Below, one piece after another: positions 16,641 through 24,849 of a DNA stretch of 64,000 bases. The translations under genes were made by a program, and so were the position numbers. How positions within the stretch are numbered: the stretch's first letter is position 1; every line of letters begins with the position of its first letter. Under the pieces are notes generated by a model that saw nothing but the letters and a program-made list of their open reading frames with translations, had not been told where the DNA came from and ran no database searches. Origin of the DNA: Streptomyces sp. NBC_00442 (GTDB lineage: Bacteria; Actinomycetota; Actinomycetes; Streptomycetales; Streptomycetaceae); the NCBI RefSeq assembly GCF_036014195.1, contig NZ_CP107918.1, forward strand, positions 7,564,001 through 7,628,000. Direction: 5' to 3'.

Positions 16641-17304
16641 CGCGGCCCGGCCCCGCGCCGAAACCGGGCGAGGGTGGGTGGCCGCGCTGCCCGGCTTCCA
16701 GTCCCACCACCGGTCCGTGCTGACCTGGCCGGCCCTGATCGAGGACGCCGGTGCGGAGCTGGCGGACGCGGTGCTGCACAGCGGGGCGCGCGTGCTCGCG
16801 TTCGGGTCGCCCTTCCCGGACGCGCTCGTACGGGACGTGGAGCACGAGACCGTGACCGTCTGGACAGTCGCCCCGGACGCCCGGCCGGCCCCGGAGATCC
16901 CAGCGGCACGTGCCTCGACGACGACACCGGTTCCGGAGCAGTGGATCCGGATGGCGGCGCTCTGGCGCGCCACGGGGATCACGGTGCTCGCCGACAGCGC
17001 GCGGGACCACACCTCGTGGACGCATGCCCGGCGCCTCGACCCGCGCGGGCATGTCATCGCCACCGCCTCCGTGCAACAACTCACCTGCCCCGTCACGGAA
17101 TCGGGGGCCCGGCTCCTGGTGTGCGCGGTCGCCACGTCGCCCGACCACCGGAAGAAGGGGGCGGCCGCGCACTGCGTCCGAGCGGTCACCGCCGGGCGGC
17201 GTGCGGCCGCGCTCGTGGAGGCCGGCTCACAGTCCGCCCGTTTCTTCGAGCGCCTGGGCTGGAGGCCCGCCACGGTCGCGCACCTCTACCGGTACGGCTC
17301 CTAG
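16633..17304 (+). CDS. GNAT-family N-acyltransferase-like protein
   Basis: A 223-residue protein. The C-terminal part has the GNAT acyl-CoA-binding core: LLVCAVATSPDHRKKGAAAHC (strand 4 and the R/Q-x-x-G-x-G/A loop, here RKKGAA) and SARFFERLGWRPATVAHLYRY (the usual Y/F..GF element near the end). The first 100 residues are diverged. GNATs acetylate amines; some in natural-product loci use other acyl donors or give self-resistance by N-acetylation. The GTG start overlaps the ferritin-like gene by eight bases. Confidence 0.7.
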   Translation: MSSAARPRAETGRGWVAALPGFQSHHRSVLTWPALIEDAGAELADAVLHSGARVLAFGSPFPDALVRDVEHETVTVWTVAPDARPAPEIPAARASTTTPVPEQWIRMAALWRATGITVLADSARDHTSWTHARRLDPRGHVIATASVQQLTCPVTESGARLLVCAVATSPDHRKKGAAAHCVRAVTAGRRAAALVEAGSQSARFFERLGWRPATVAHLYRYGS

Positions 17305-17376
17305 CCGGCCCCCGCACTGCTCGGGGCCCGGACGGACGGGCCACGGGCCCACCCACCCACCACGAAGTGAGGGCAC

Positions 17377-18303
17377 ATGCGTCAACGGCTCAGCCTGAGC
17401 GGCGAGATCCCCCCGGCCGCCGTCGTCGAGGCGTTCGACGGCGTCGGGCTCATCCGCAGTGAGTACGTCATCCGGGCCGGCGGCCACTTCATCTCCGCCC
17501 GGCGCACGCAGGACGCGCTGCGGGAGTACGTGGCGGCCGTCGCGCGGGCCGTGCCCGACCGGCCGATCTGGTACAGAACCAGTGAGATGACCTCGCAGGA
17601 GGCCAACACCCTGATCGGCGTCGACCGGACGTACACCGAGGCCGACTTCATGAAGGGCCGTCGCGGAGTGCGCCGGGCACGCGAGACGCCCGAGGCGTTC
17701 GAGACCGAGCTGCGCGTCGTGGCCGAGGTTGCGGCCGACCACCCCAACCTGCACGTCCTTGCCCCTTTCGTGAGGGACGCGGAGGACCTGGCCTTCGTCG
17801 CGGACACGCTCGACCGCATGGACTGGCCCAACCGCTTCGGATCGATGGTGGAAATCCCCTCGGCGCTGTTCGACATCGAGGAGTTCGCGGCCCTGGGGGC
17901 CAGCAACTTCCTTCTCGGCCTCAACGACTTGTCCTCGACGCTCACCGCCACGACCCGCGAGTTCTGGGACATGAAGCTGCACCCGAGCGTGTGGTGGGCG
18001 ATCGACCGGGTCGCCTCACTCGCCAAGGGCGCCTCCTGGGAGTGGGGGCTCGCAGGTAACTTGAGTCCCGCGGTGGTCGAACGGGCCGAGTTCGCCGATG
18101 TTCCGTATGTGAGCATGCACTACAGCGAACTGCCCAAGCTCCTGGGCTGGGACGAGAACACGCTGCCCGACATCGACCTCGTGGCCCGTACCAAGGCCTT
18201 CACCCGGGAGCAGATCGCCCGAGCCGAGGAACGGGCGCTGCGCGAACGGCTCGGTCTCGATGCCGTCGCACCGACCGGAAAGGCCCAGACACACGGTGAC
18301 TGA
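17377..18303 (+). CDS. Stand-alone PEP-utilising TIM-barrel domain protein
   Basis: A 308-residue protein matching only the C-terminal PEP/pyruvate barrel of PEP synthase, PPDK and PTS enzyme I: GVGLIRSEYVI (22-32, compare GIGLLRTEFL), WYRTSEM with Arg67, HVLAPFVRDAEDL, SMVEIPSALFDIEEF (Glu159) and GLNDLSS (181-187, compare GTNDLTQ). The nucleotide-grasp and phosphohistidine domains are absent. The catalytic Cys-Gly loop near the C-terminus is replaced by WEWGLAGN (221-228), so normal phosphotransfer to pyruvate is unlikely. With the ComB-like gene next to it, it may use PEP as substrate for a new addition. The ATG has GAGGG upstream, after a 72-base gap. Confidence 0.75.
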   Translation: MRQRLSLSGEIPPAAVVEAFDGVGLIRSEYVIRAGGHFISARRTQDALREYVAAVARAVPDRPIWYRTSEMTSQEANTLIGVDRTYTEADFMKGRRGVRRARETPEAFETELRVVAEVAADHPNLHVLAPFVRDAEDLAFVADTLDRMDWPNRFGSMVEIPSALFDIEEFAALGASNFLLGLNDLSSTLTATTREFWDMKLHPSVWWAIDRVASLAKGASWEWGLAGNLSPAVVERAEFADVPYVSMHYSELPKLLGWDENTLPDIDLVARTKAFTREQIARAEERALRERLGLDAVAPTGKAQTHGD

Positions 18304-19123
18304 ATTCCCACACGGTTCGGACGTCCTGGCACCGAAGGACTTCGACCCCTGGCCCGGCCACCAGGTCCACCTCGAATGGGGCGTGGCCGGCGCGGCTCTC
18401 GCCGCGGAACGCGGCGATGCCGTGGCCGTCGTGGACGTGCTCTCCTTCTCGACCACGATGTCGATCGCCTGCGCGCGCACCTTCGCGTGCCTGGTGTACA
18501 GCGGCGCCGAGATCGCCGGTATGGGCGGGCCCGAGGCGGCGGGTGCATTGCTGCGCGCACGCCCGCTGAGCAAGAAGCGCAGCACCGCGCCGGGCGCGGT
18601 GTCGCTGTCGCCCGCGAGCATCCTGCGAGCGGAGCCGGGACAGCGGGTGCTGTTCACCTCGCTCAACGGCGCGGCCGTGGTGTCGGCCGCCGCCGCGGCG
18701 CCCGCACTGGTCGTCGCGGGGCCGCGCAACGCCGCGACGGCCGCCCGGGTGCTGGCCGGTCTGCTCGACGACGGCCACGCGCGCCGCGTCACCGTGGTCG
18801 CCTGCGGTGAGCAGTGGAGCTCGGTCTCGCCGGGCACCGCCGGGGTGCGGCCGGGAGTGGAGGACTGGCTCGGCGCCGGCCTGATCTGCCGCGAACTGCG
18901 GGCGCTGGGACTCCTGTTGTCCACCGAGGCGCGTATCGCGGCAGGCGCGTGGGCCTCCCCGGACGACCTGCGCGAATGCGTCTCGGCGCGCGAGCTGGTG
19001 GCCGCGGGCTTCACCGAGGACGTGGACCTCGCGCTGGCCGTCGACGCCGATGCCACCGTCCCGGTCCGCGAAGCCGACGACCCGAGCGGCCGCCTGTTCG
19101 TCGGCCGCTCGAAGCCCGCGTGA
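18296..19123 (+). CDS. ComB-like 2-phosphosulfolactate phosphatase
   Basis: A 275-residue protein with the ComB fingerprints in order: VAVVDVLSFSTTMS (about residue 43), SLSPASILRA, VLFTSLNGAAVV, GPRNAATAARVL, VVACGEQW and EDWLGAGLICREL. ComB hydrolyses (R)-2-phospho-3-sulfolactate to 3-sulfolactate in coenzyme M and sulfonate biosynthesis; relatives may act on other 2-phospho-carboxylates. The GTG at 18296 overlaps the PEP-barrel gene by eight bases, so the two are made together, which suggests a PEP-derived phosphoester intermediate is formed and then dephosphorylated. No ComA-type phosphosulfolactate synthase is present. This is the last gene of the right operon. Confidence 0.82.
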   Translation: MTEFPHGSDVLAPKDFDPWPGHQVHLEWGVAGAALAAERGDAVAVVDVLSFSTTMSIACARTFACLVYSGAEIAGMGGPEAAGALLRARPLSKKRSTAPGAVSLSPASILRAEPGQRVLFTSLNGAAVVSAAAAAPALVVAGPRNAATAARVLAGLLDDGHARRVTVVACGEQWSSVSPGTAGVRPGVEDWLGAGLICRELRALGLLLSTEARIAAGAWASPDDLRECVSARELVAAGFTEDVDLALAVDADATVPVREADDPSGRLFVGRSKPA

Positions 19124-19180
19124 CGCGCCGCCCGCCGGTGTGGCCGCGCCCCGGCGGGCGGCGCGCGCCGGACGTGCCGT

Positions 19181-19285
19181 GGGGCGCGGGCACGTGGGGC
19201 GCGGGCACGTAAGGCGCGGGCACGTAGGACGCGGCCATGCAGGGCTGAGCCACATGGGCTGGGGCCACATGGGCTGGGGCCACAT
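19181..19285. repeat. 15-bp tandem repeat array (seven units)
   Basis: Seven contiguous 15-base units fill most of the 209-base gap after the ComB-like gene. Units 1-3 are (G/A)(G/A)GGCGCGGGCACGT (the first two identical), unit 4 is a diverged bridge, and units 5-7 are close to GGGCTGGGGCCACAT (the last two identical). The array lies between two converging genes and has no ribosome binding site, so it is probably non-coding, although the 15-base period would keep any frame. Confidence 0.8.
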
Positions 19286-19332
19286 GATCCCGGCCGCACC
19301 AAGCTGGGACATGCCGTGTGGACCGCGGGGCT

Positions 19333-20262
19333 CTACGGGACGGTGTGGCCGGCGGCGGAGAACAGGCGGTACCACTCCTCCCGGGTGAGCGGAAGCTCCG
19401 AGCCCGCCGCGGACTCGGCGACCCGGCCCGGGTTGGTGGTGCCCAGGACGACCTGCATGTTCGCGGGATGGCGCGTGATCCACGCGACGGCGATGCCTGT
19501 CGGAGTCACCCCGTACTTCGCCGCCAGTTCGTCGAGGACGGAGTTCAGCTCCGGGTAGTGCTCGAGGTCGCCGATGAACACCCCGTCGAAGAATCCCTTC
19601 TGGAACGGCGACCAGGCCTGGAGGGTCATGCCGTGGACCCGGGAGTAGTCGAGCAGCCCGTTGTCACGGTCGAGCGACTGGTCGAGCCCGCCCATGTTGG
19701 CCGCGATCCCCGTGGCGATCAACGGGCAATGGGTGATGCTCAGTTGGACCTGGTTGGCCACCAGCGGCCGGCGGACCGCGGTCTTGAGGAGTTCGATCTG
19801 GCCGGGGGTGTGGTTGGAGACTCCGAAGTTCACGACCTTCCCCGCCGCGTGCAGCTCGTCGAAGGCCGCGGCCACCTCCTCGGGCTCGACGAGCGTGTCG
19901 GGGCGGTGCAGCAGGAGCATGTCCAGGTAGTCGGTGTTCAGGGCCGCCAGGGACTCGTCGACGGTGCGCACGATGTGCTCCTTGGAGAAGTCGAAGAAAC
20001 CGGACCGGATCCCGACCTTGCTCTGGATGACGATCGACTCGCGCTCGGACGCCGAGAGTTTGACCGCCTGCCCGAAGCGTTCCTCGCAGGCGTGGCGCGA
20101 CGGGCCGTAGATGTCGGCATGGTCGAAGGTGTTGACACCGGCGTCACGGGCGGCGGCGTAGAGGGTGCGGATGTCCTCGTCGCCGAGTTCGGCGATGCGC
20201 ATCAGTCCCAGGACGATGTTGGAGGCCCGTAGTTCGGTCTGGGGGAAGGCGATTGTCTTCAT
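19333..20262 (-). CDS. Aldo/keto reductase
   Basis: A 309-residue NADPH-dependent aldo/keto reductase: GVNTFDHADIYG (catalytic Asp and Tyr), SKVGIR with the active-site lysine, DYLDMLLLHRPD with the catalytic His, a VSNHTPGQIELL turn, and the VVLGTTNPGRVAE cofactor-binding end. It is close to YdhF/oxidoreductase types acting on small carbonyls. The ATG at 20262 has AGGA eight bases upstream (another ATG lies three codons before). It runs opposite to the cluster operon and away from the DauR operon, so membership of the cluster is uncertain. Confidence 0.9.
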   Translation of the reverse strand: MKTIAFPQTELRASNIVLGLMRIAELGDEDIRTLYAAARDAGVNTFDHADIYGPSRHACEERFGQAVKLSASERESIVIQSKVGIRSGFFDFSKEHIVRTVDESLAALNTDYLDMLLLHRPDTLVEPEEVAAAFDELHAAGKVVNFGVSNHTPGQIELLKTAVRRPLVANQVQLSITHCPLIATGIAANMGGLDQSLDRDNGLLDYSRVHGMTLQAWSPFQKGFFDGVFIGDLEHYPELNSVLDELAAKYGVTPTGIAVAWITRHPANMQVVLGTTNPGRVAESAAGSELPLTREEWYRLFSAAGHTVP

Positions 20263-20324
20263 GGGGACCATCCTGTCCGACTCGCTCCGCCAACGCCTCC
20301 TGCCTCGTCCCCTGGACAACCGGC

Positions 20325-20375
20325 GTGTGATGTTCCTAGACTGACTATATAAATCTGGAATTAATATCTAGCAGG
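20325..20375. promoter_or_regulatory. AT-rich divergent promoter region
   Basis: The segment containing GACTATATAAATCTGG and AATTAATATC is strikingly AT-rich for this genome and sits between the divergent aldo/keto reductase gene and the regulator gene. It probably holds the promoters of one or both genes and an operator. No exact -35/-10 pair can be fixed. Confidence 0.45.
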
Positions 20376-20385
20376 GCGGTGGCGG

Positions 20386-21111
20386 GTGACGCGCGTCGTG
20401 GACGGCGAGGGTGCGGAGGCCGAGTCGGTGACGGATGCGGACGAGCACCTCATCGGGGAGGCGGAGAAGATCGCTGTCGCGTTGGGCCGCATGTTCCCCG
20501 GGCTGTGCGAAGTGGTTCTGCACGACTTGCGGGATCCGCGGCATGCGATCCGAGCGATCGAGAACAACCTGTCGGGCCGCACCGTGGGGGACTCCGTCAC
20601 GGAACTGGGCCTCGCCCGCATCGAGGACCCCGGCTACCCCAGCGTGATCCAGAACTATCCGAACCGGTTCCCCGACGGCCGCCCGGCCAAGAGCACGTCC
20701 ATCGGGATCAAGAACGCCGCCGGCCGGTACGTCGCGGCGCTCTGCCTGAACCTCGACGTGTCGGTGCTCTCACCGGTGGCGCTCGCGCTGTCGAACCTCG
20801 TGACCACCGACACCGACACCGGCACCGAGAGCTGCACGGGCACCGGGACCGGCACCGAGCACAGCGAGCCGCCCGTCGAGACGCTGCGGAGCCGCAGCGC
20901 ACGCGAGTTGCGCCGGGCGGTGGACGCCATGGCCGCGGAACGCGGGGCCACCCCCCGGTCGCTCGGGCGTGCGGACAAGAAGGCGTTGGTGCGACGGCTG
21001 CACCAGGACGGCCACTTCGATGCGCGCGACGCCGCCCAGGCCATCGCGGATCTCCTCGGCGTCTCCCGGGCGACCGTCTACAACTACGCGAGGAAAGAGG
21101 GCACTTCGTGA
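20386..21111 (+). CDS. DauR/YheO-like PAS-HTH transcriptional regulator
   Basis: A 241-residue regulator with an N-terminal YheO-like PAS domain (MFPGLCEVVLHDLRDP near residue 36, RAIENNLSGRTVGDSVTELG, and SIGIKNAAGRYVAALCLNLDVS) and a C-terminal helix-turn-helix (ARDAAQAIADLLGVSRATVYNYARK, 210-236) of the DauR type. DauR represses D-arginine use in pseudomonads. Between the two domains is a low-complexity Thr/Gly/Asp linker (DTDTGTESCTGTGTGTE). It is first of a three-gene, GTGA-coupled operon with two amino-acid enzymes, so it probably senses a D-amino acid or its imine. It starts at GTG 20386. Confidence 0.85.
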   Translation: MTRVVDGEGAEAESVTDADEHLIGEAEKIAVALGRMFPGLCEVVLHDLRDPRHAIRAIENNLSGRTVGDSVTELGLARIEDPGYPSVIQNYPNRFPDGRPAKSTSIGIKNAAGRYVAALCLNLDVSVLSPVALALSNLVTTDTDTGTESCTGTGTGTEHSEPPVETLRSRSARELRRAVDAMAAERGATPRSLGRADKKALVRRLHQDGHFDARDAAQAIADLLGVSRATVYNYARKEGTS

Positions 21112-22067
21112 CCATCACAGGGCCGGCCGCCGCGCGCCGACTGCTGTACATCACCGAGGAGGAGACCGCCGCGCAGGCGGACGAGGAGCTGGCCCTGGAG
21201 GCGGCGCGCGCCGCCTTCGCCGCGACCGTGGACGGCGCGGTCTTCTCCGGTCTCGCCGTCCACGGGTCCGACCCGCGCAATCGGTTCACCCTCAAGCCGT
21301 CCGCGTCCGCGACCCACGCCGGGGTCAAGATCGGCACGTACTGGCCGGGCAACGAGGAGCACGGCCTGCCCCGCCACCACTCCACCCTGCTCCTGCTGGA
21401 CCAGACGATCGGAAGGGTCGCGGCCGTCATGGAACTCGGCGCCGCGAACGCCTACCGGACCGCCGCGGCCGACGCCCTCGCCGTCGACCTGCTGGCGCGG
21501 GCCGACGCCACCACGGTGGCCGTCTTCGGCACCGGTCACCAGGCGGCGTACGAGGTGGCGGCGGTCAGCCGCGTCAGGCCCGTCGGTGAGGTCCTGGTCG
21601 TGGGACGTACCGCCGAGAGCGCCCGACGGATGGCCATGACGCTCGCGGCCCGCGGTCACAACGCCCGGGGCGCGGGCGCCGAAGAGGCGTGCGGCCGGGC
21701 CGATGTGATCGTCACGGCCACCACCGCCCGTGCCGACACCGCGCCCCTGTTCGAGGCCGCGTGGGTCCGCCCCGGCACCCATGTGTCCTGCATGGGGGCG
21801 GACGCACCCGGCAAGCGTGAGCTCCCGCCCGAACTGTTCGCCCGCGCCCGCGTCTTCTGCGACCTTCCCGAACAGGCCCGCCGCATGGGCGAAAGCCAGC
21901 ACGCGCCGGCCGGGACGGTCCTCACTCCTCTCGGCGAGGTGCTCACCCAGCGCACCGCGGGGCGCTCGGACGCCAGTGACATCACTGTCTTCGACAGCTC
22001 CGGAATCGGCTTGCAGGACCTGTACATGGGCCTTGCCCTCCTCAAGAAGATGGACATCTCCCTGTGA
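21108..22067 (+). CDS. Ornithine cyclodeaminase / mu-crystallin family enzyme
   Basis: A 319-residue NAD(P)-dependent enzyme: VKIGTYWPGNE (substrate region), ELGAANAYRTAAADALAVDLLAR, a Rossmann nucleotide-binding turn at VAVFGTGHQAAYEVAAV, the VLVVGRTAESARRM strand, IVTATTA, and THVSCMGADAPGKRELPPEL. Family members include ornithine cyclodeaminase, alanine dehydrogenase and ketimine reductases. Next to a DauR-type regulator and a D-amino-acid lyase/racemase-like gene, an amino-acid dehydrogenase or deaminase role in D-amino-acid catabolism fits best. The GTG start overlaps the regulator stop, and the stop overlaps the next start. Confidence 0.87.
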   Translation: MTITGPAAARRLLYITEEETAAQADEELALEAARAAFAATVDGAVFSGLAVHGSDPRNRFTLKPSASATHAGVKIGTYWPGNEEHGLPRHHSTLLLLDQTIGRVAAVMELGAANAYRTAAADALAVDLLARADATTVAVFGTGHQAAYEVAAVSRVRPVGEVLVVGRTAESARRMAMTLAARGHNARGAGAEEACGRADVIVTATTARADTAPLFEAAWVRPGTHVSCMGADAPGKRELPPELFARARVFCDLPEQARRMGESQHAPAGTVLTPLGEVLTQRTAGRSDASDITVFDSSGIGLQDLYMGLALLKKMDISL

Positions 22068-23311
22068 ACACCCCCGCAGACGCGCCCGCCAACCACCCAT
22101 CGGCCAGTGGCGGTCCGGGCACCGGAGGTGCGGGCGCCGCCGGGCCGGACTGTGTCGGCCCGGACGCCGGCCGGACCCTCGCCGACCCCGACACACCCTT
22201 CGCCGTCGTGGACGTGTCCAAGGTGCGGCGCAACATCGAGAGGCTCTCAACTCACGCCGAAAGGCTGGGAGTTGTTCTGCGTCCCCACGTCAAGACGGCC
22301 AAGAGCCTGGATGTGGCCGCGCTTCTCCATCACGGCGCGCCCGGTCCCGTAACCGTCTCCACTCTCGCCGAGGCCGAGGCGTTCGTCGACGGCGGCTACA
22401 CCGACATCACGTACGCCGTCGGCATCGACCCCCACAAACTCCCGCGCGTCGTGGCGCTGCTGCGCCGCGGGGTCACCCTGCGCGTCCTGCTCGACAGCGT
22501 CGCCCAGGCCGAATCCGTCGCCCAGGCCTCCCGCCTGACCGGCCTTCCCCTTCCCGCCCTGATCGAGATCGACTGCGACGGCCACCGCGGCGGCGTCACA
22601 TCCGAGGCACCCGAACTCGTCGAGATCGGCCGCACCCTGCACACCGCGGGCTGCCTGGACGGCGTGCTGACGCACGCGGGGGAGTCGTACTTCGCCTACA
22701 CCGCCGAGGAGCTGCGACTGGCGGCCGAGAACGAACGGGACTGCGCCGTCGCGGCTGCCGAGCGGCTGCGCGCGGCCGATCTGCCGGTGGCCACCGTCAG
22801 CGTCGGCTCCACGCCCACGGCCCACGCGGCGGAGGACCTCACGGGCGTCACCGAACTGCGCGCCGGCAACTACGTCTTCTTCGACCTGGTGATGGCCGGC
22901 ATCGGCGTCTGCCGCGTCGAGGACCTGGCCCTGTCGGTCGTCGTCACCGTCATCGGACACCGCTCCGAGCACGGATGGATCATCACCGACGGGGGCTGGA
23001 TGGCCATGTCCCGCGACCGCGGCACGTCCGTCCAGGCGCAGGACCAGGGGTACGGGCTCGTCACCGACCTGGCCGGCCACCCCATTCCCGGGCTGGTCAT
23101 GACGGGCGCCAGCCAGGAGCACGGCACCCTCACCGCCCGCGACGGGGCCCGCCTGCCCGAGCTGCCCATCGGCACCCGGCTGCGCATCCTGCCCAACCAC
23201 GCCTGTGCCACCGCCGCCCAGCACCGCGGGTACCACGTCGTCGACGGCGCACACGGCACGGACCCGGCACCGCACATCCACGACTTCTGGGGGCGCGTGG
23301 CCGGCTGGTGA
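22064..23311 (+). CDS. D-threonine aldolase / D-serine deaminase-like PLP enzyme
   Basis: A 415-residue fold-type III enzyme: the PLP lysine lies in VVLRPHVKTAKS at about residue 80, IEIDCDGHRGG and VSVGSTPTAHAAEDLTGVTELRAGNY follow the DSD1/D-threonine-aldolase pattern, and the C-terminal metal-binding region contains DFWGRVAGW. Relatives cleave beta-hydroxy-D-amino acids or deaminate D-serine. The first 45 residues are a disordered Gly/Pro/Ala lead. It is last in the DauR operon. It may recycle a D-amino acid related to the neighbouring cluster, or be plain catabolism. Confidence 0.85.
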   Translation: MNTPADAPANHPSASGGPGTGGAGAAGPDCVGPDAGRTLADPDTPFAVVDVSKVRRNIERLSTHAERLGVVLRPHVKTAKSLDVAALLHHGAPGPVTVSTLAEAEAFVDGGYTDITYAVGIDPHKLPRVVALLRRGVTLRVLLDSVAQAESVAQASRLTGLPLPALIEIDCDGHRGGVTSEAPELVEIGRTLHTAGCLDGVLTHAGESYFAYTAEELRLAAENERDCAVAAAERLRAADLPVATVSVGSTPTAHAAEDLTGVTELRAGNYVFFDLVMAGIGVCRVEDLALSVVVTVIGHRSEHGWIITDGGWMAMSRDRGTSVQAQDQGYGLVTDLAGHPIPGLVMTGASQEHGTLTARDGARLPELPIGTRLRILPNHACATAAQHRGYHVVDGAHGTDPAPHIHDFWGRVAGW

Positions 23312-23354
23312 CCGGCGCGTTCGGTAGGCCCGGGGCGGCGAAAGGCCGGTCGGA

Positions 23355-24688
23355 TCACGGGGATTCGGCCGACCGCCGACGCCGCTGATAGGCCCAGTGG
23401 CCGAGGATGCGGTGGTCCTCCTGCTGTCCGTGGACCATGCCGAAGCCCGGCGGGAGCTCGCCCACTCGTGCCCAGGCCCACTCGGTGCGGGGATCGTCGC
23501 GGCGGGCGAGGGCGTAGACGATCTCCAGGCGCAGGATCTGGTCGTCCTCGTCCAGCAGCGCGACGAGGGCATCGGTGGCGGCGGCCGTCCGGTCGTCGGT
23601 GGCGCCCAGCGCGATGGCGGCCCGCCCCCGGACGTCGGGTCGGGATCACGGACGAGGGCCAACAGGGCTTCGCGGAACGCCAGTGTGAAATGCGCGGCCA
23701 GTTCGATGCTGGTGGACCCCCGGACGCCGGGGTCCGGATCGCGGGAGAGCGCGAGCAACGTGCCGGCTACGGCGTCGCCCGGCGGGAACTCCCGTGCGTA
23801 CAAGTACGGTGCGTCGCGCGAGAACAGACCCGGAACCTGGCGGCGCACCCGGGGGTCGGGATGGGCGGCGTACAGCAGCCCGATGGTCTCCTGACCGGGA
23901 TGCACGTCGTCGCCGTAGACCTCCAGGAGCCGGGCGAGCACCATGGCGTCCGGTTCGTCGAGGGCCCAGGCGGCGAGGAATTCGGCGTCGTGCGCGGTGT
24001 CGCGTCGATCCCAGTACGTCCGAAGCCCGGACTCCATGCGACGTCGGCGAGGAAGACGCGGTGGACGGGGTCGGGGTGGTGGTGCGGCACGGCGCGTTCC
24101 AGTAGTTCGGCCACCGGCGTCACGATACGGAACCGGCGCTCCAAAGTGGTCAGGATGGCGCTGTGGCCGGCCCGCACCGTGAGCCCTCCGAGGCTCAGCT
24201 CCTCGATGTACGAGTAGGGGTCGTCGCGAACGCGGCGGCACGCGGCGGACTCCGTGAGGCCGGTTCGCCGGCGCAGTTCGTCCTCCGCACCGGCCTCGCA
24301 CCAGCGCCGGGCGAGGCCGAGCAGCCGCTGCTGGACGTCCTCGCAGAGATGTGGCGGTACGTCGTCGACGAGCAGGGCATCGACCAGTGCCGGTGAGCCC
24401 AGGTCGACGGCGCGCAGCAGCGGTGTCGTGCCGTCCGGAAGGTCCCGAGCCGGATCGGCGCCACCGTCCGCCAGGGCTCCGGCGCTCTCATGATCGAAGC
24501 CCGCCACGGCAATGCACGGCAGGGGAAGGCCGTCGGGGGGGCGAGCCGTCCGGGTCCGCGCCGTCGCGAAGGAGGGCCCTGACCGATTCGGCGTCCTCGG
24601 CGTGCAGGGCCGCCACGAGCCGGCGGGCCGGTGCATCGACCGGTGCTGAGGCCGGTTCACCGCTCGGTTCCTGTCGCGACGCCGTCAT
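23355..24688 (-). pseudogene. Ankyrin/HEAT-repeat protein gene broken by three frameshifts
   Basis: One protein can be followed through three reading frames. It starts MTASRQEPSGEP at 24688, with an ankyrin-like ALHAEDAESVRALLRDGADPD. It shifts frame near a G7 run around 24533-24542, then continues with CIAVAGFDHESAGALADGGADP through FLADVAWSPG. It shifts near 24030-24045 into LRTYWDRRDTAHDAEFLAAWALDEPDAM and HEAT-like DPDPGVRGS repeats. A single-base deletion near 23640-23646 turns DPDPDVRGRAAIALGATDD out of frame. It ends RRRRSAESP at 23355. Three independent lesions favour a true pseudogene over sequencing error. The intact family is a common actinomycete HEAT/ankyrin hypothetical. Confidence 0.75.
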
Positions 24689-24849
24689 CCGCCCCCCACG
24701 TGATCCTCGGCCCGACCGTAACCGAGCCGGGAGCGGCGGGCACCGGGATTTCGGGACGTGATCGCGGGAGAGCGGCGGAAACGACGCCACGCCTTGGGAC
24801 TTCTGCGAAGAACCGGTAGGGCGGGGCTCAGGGCGGGTAGGCAGACCCC

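Noticed and set aside
17377..18303. Reading the PEP barrel as a complete PEP synthase or PTS enzyme I
   Set aside because: The nucleotide-grasp and phosphohistidine domains are absent and the Cys loop is replaced.
1..19123. Phosphonate cluster (PEP mutase-type)
   Set aside because: No gene shows the isocitrate-lyase-superfamily PEP mutase motif EDKxxxxxNS; the PEP-utilising protein is of the PPDK/PEP synthase fold.
19181..19285. CRISPR array
   Set aside because: Units are 15 bases, contiguous without spacers, and have no leader or cas genes.
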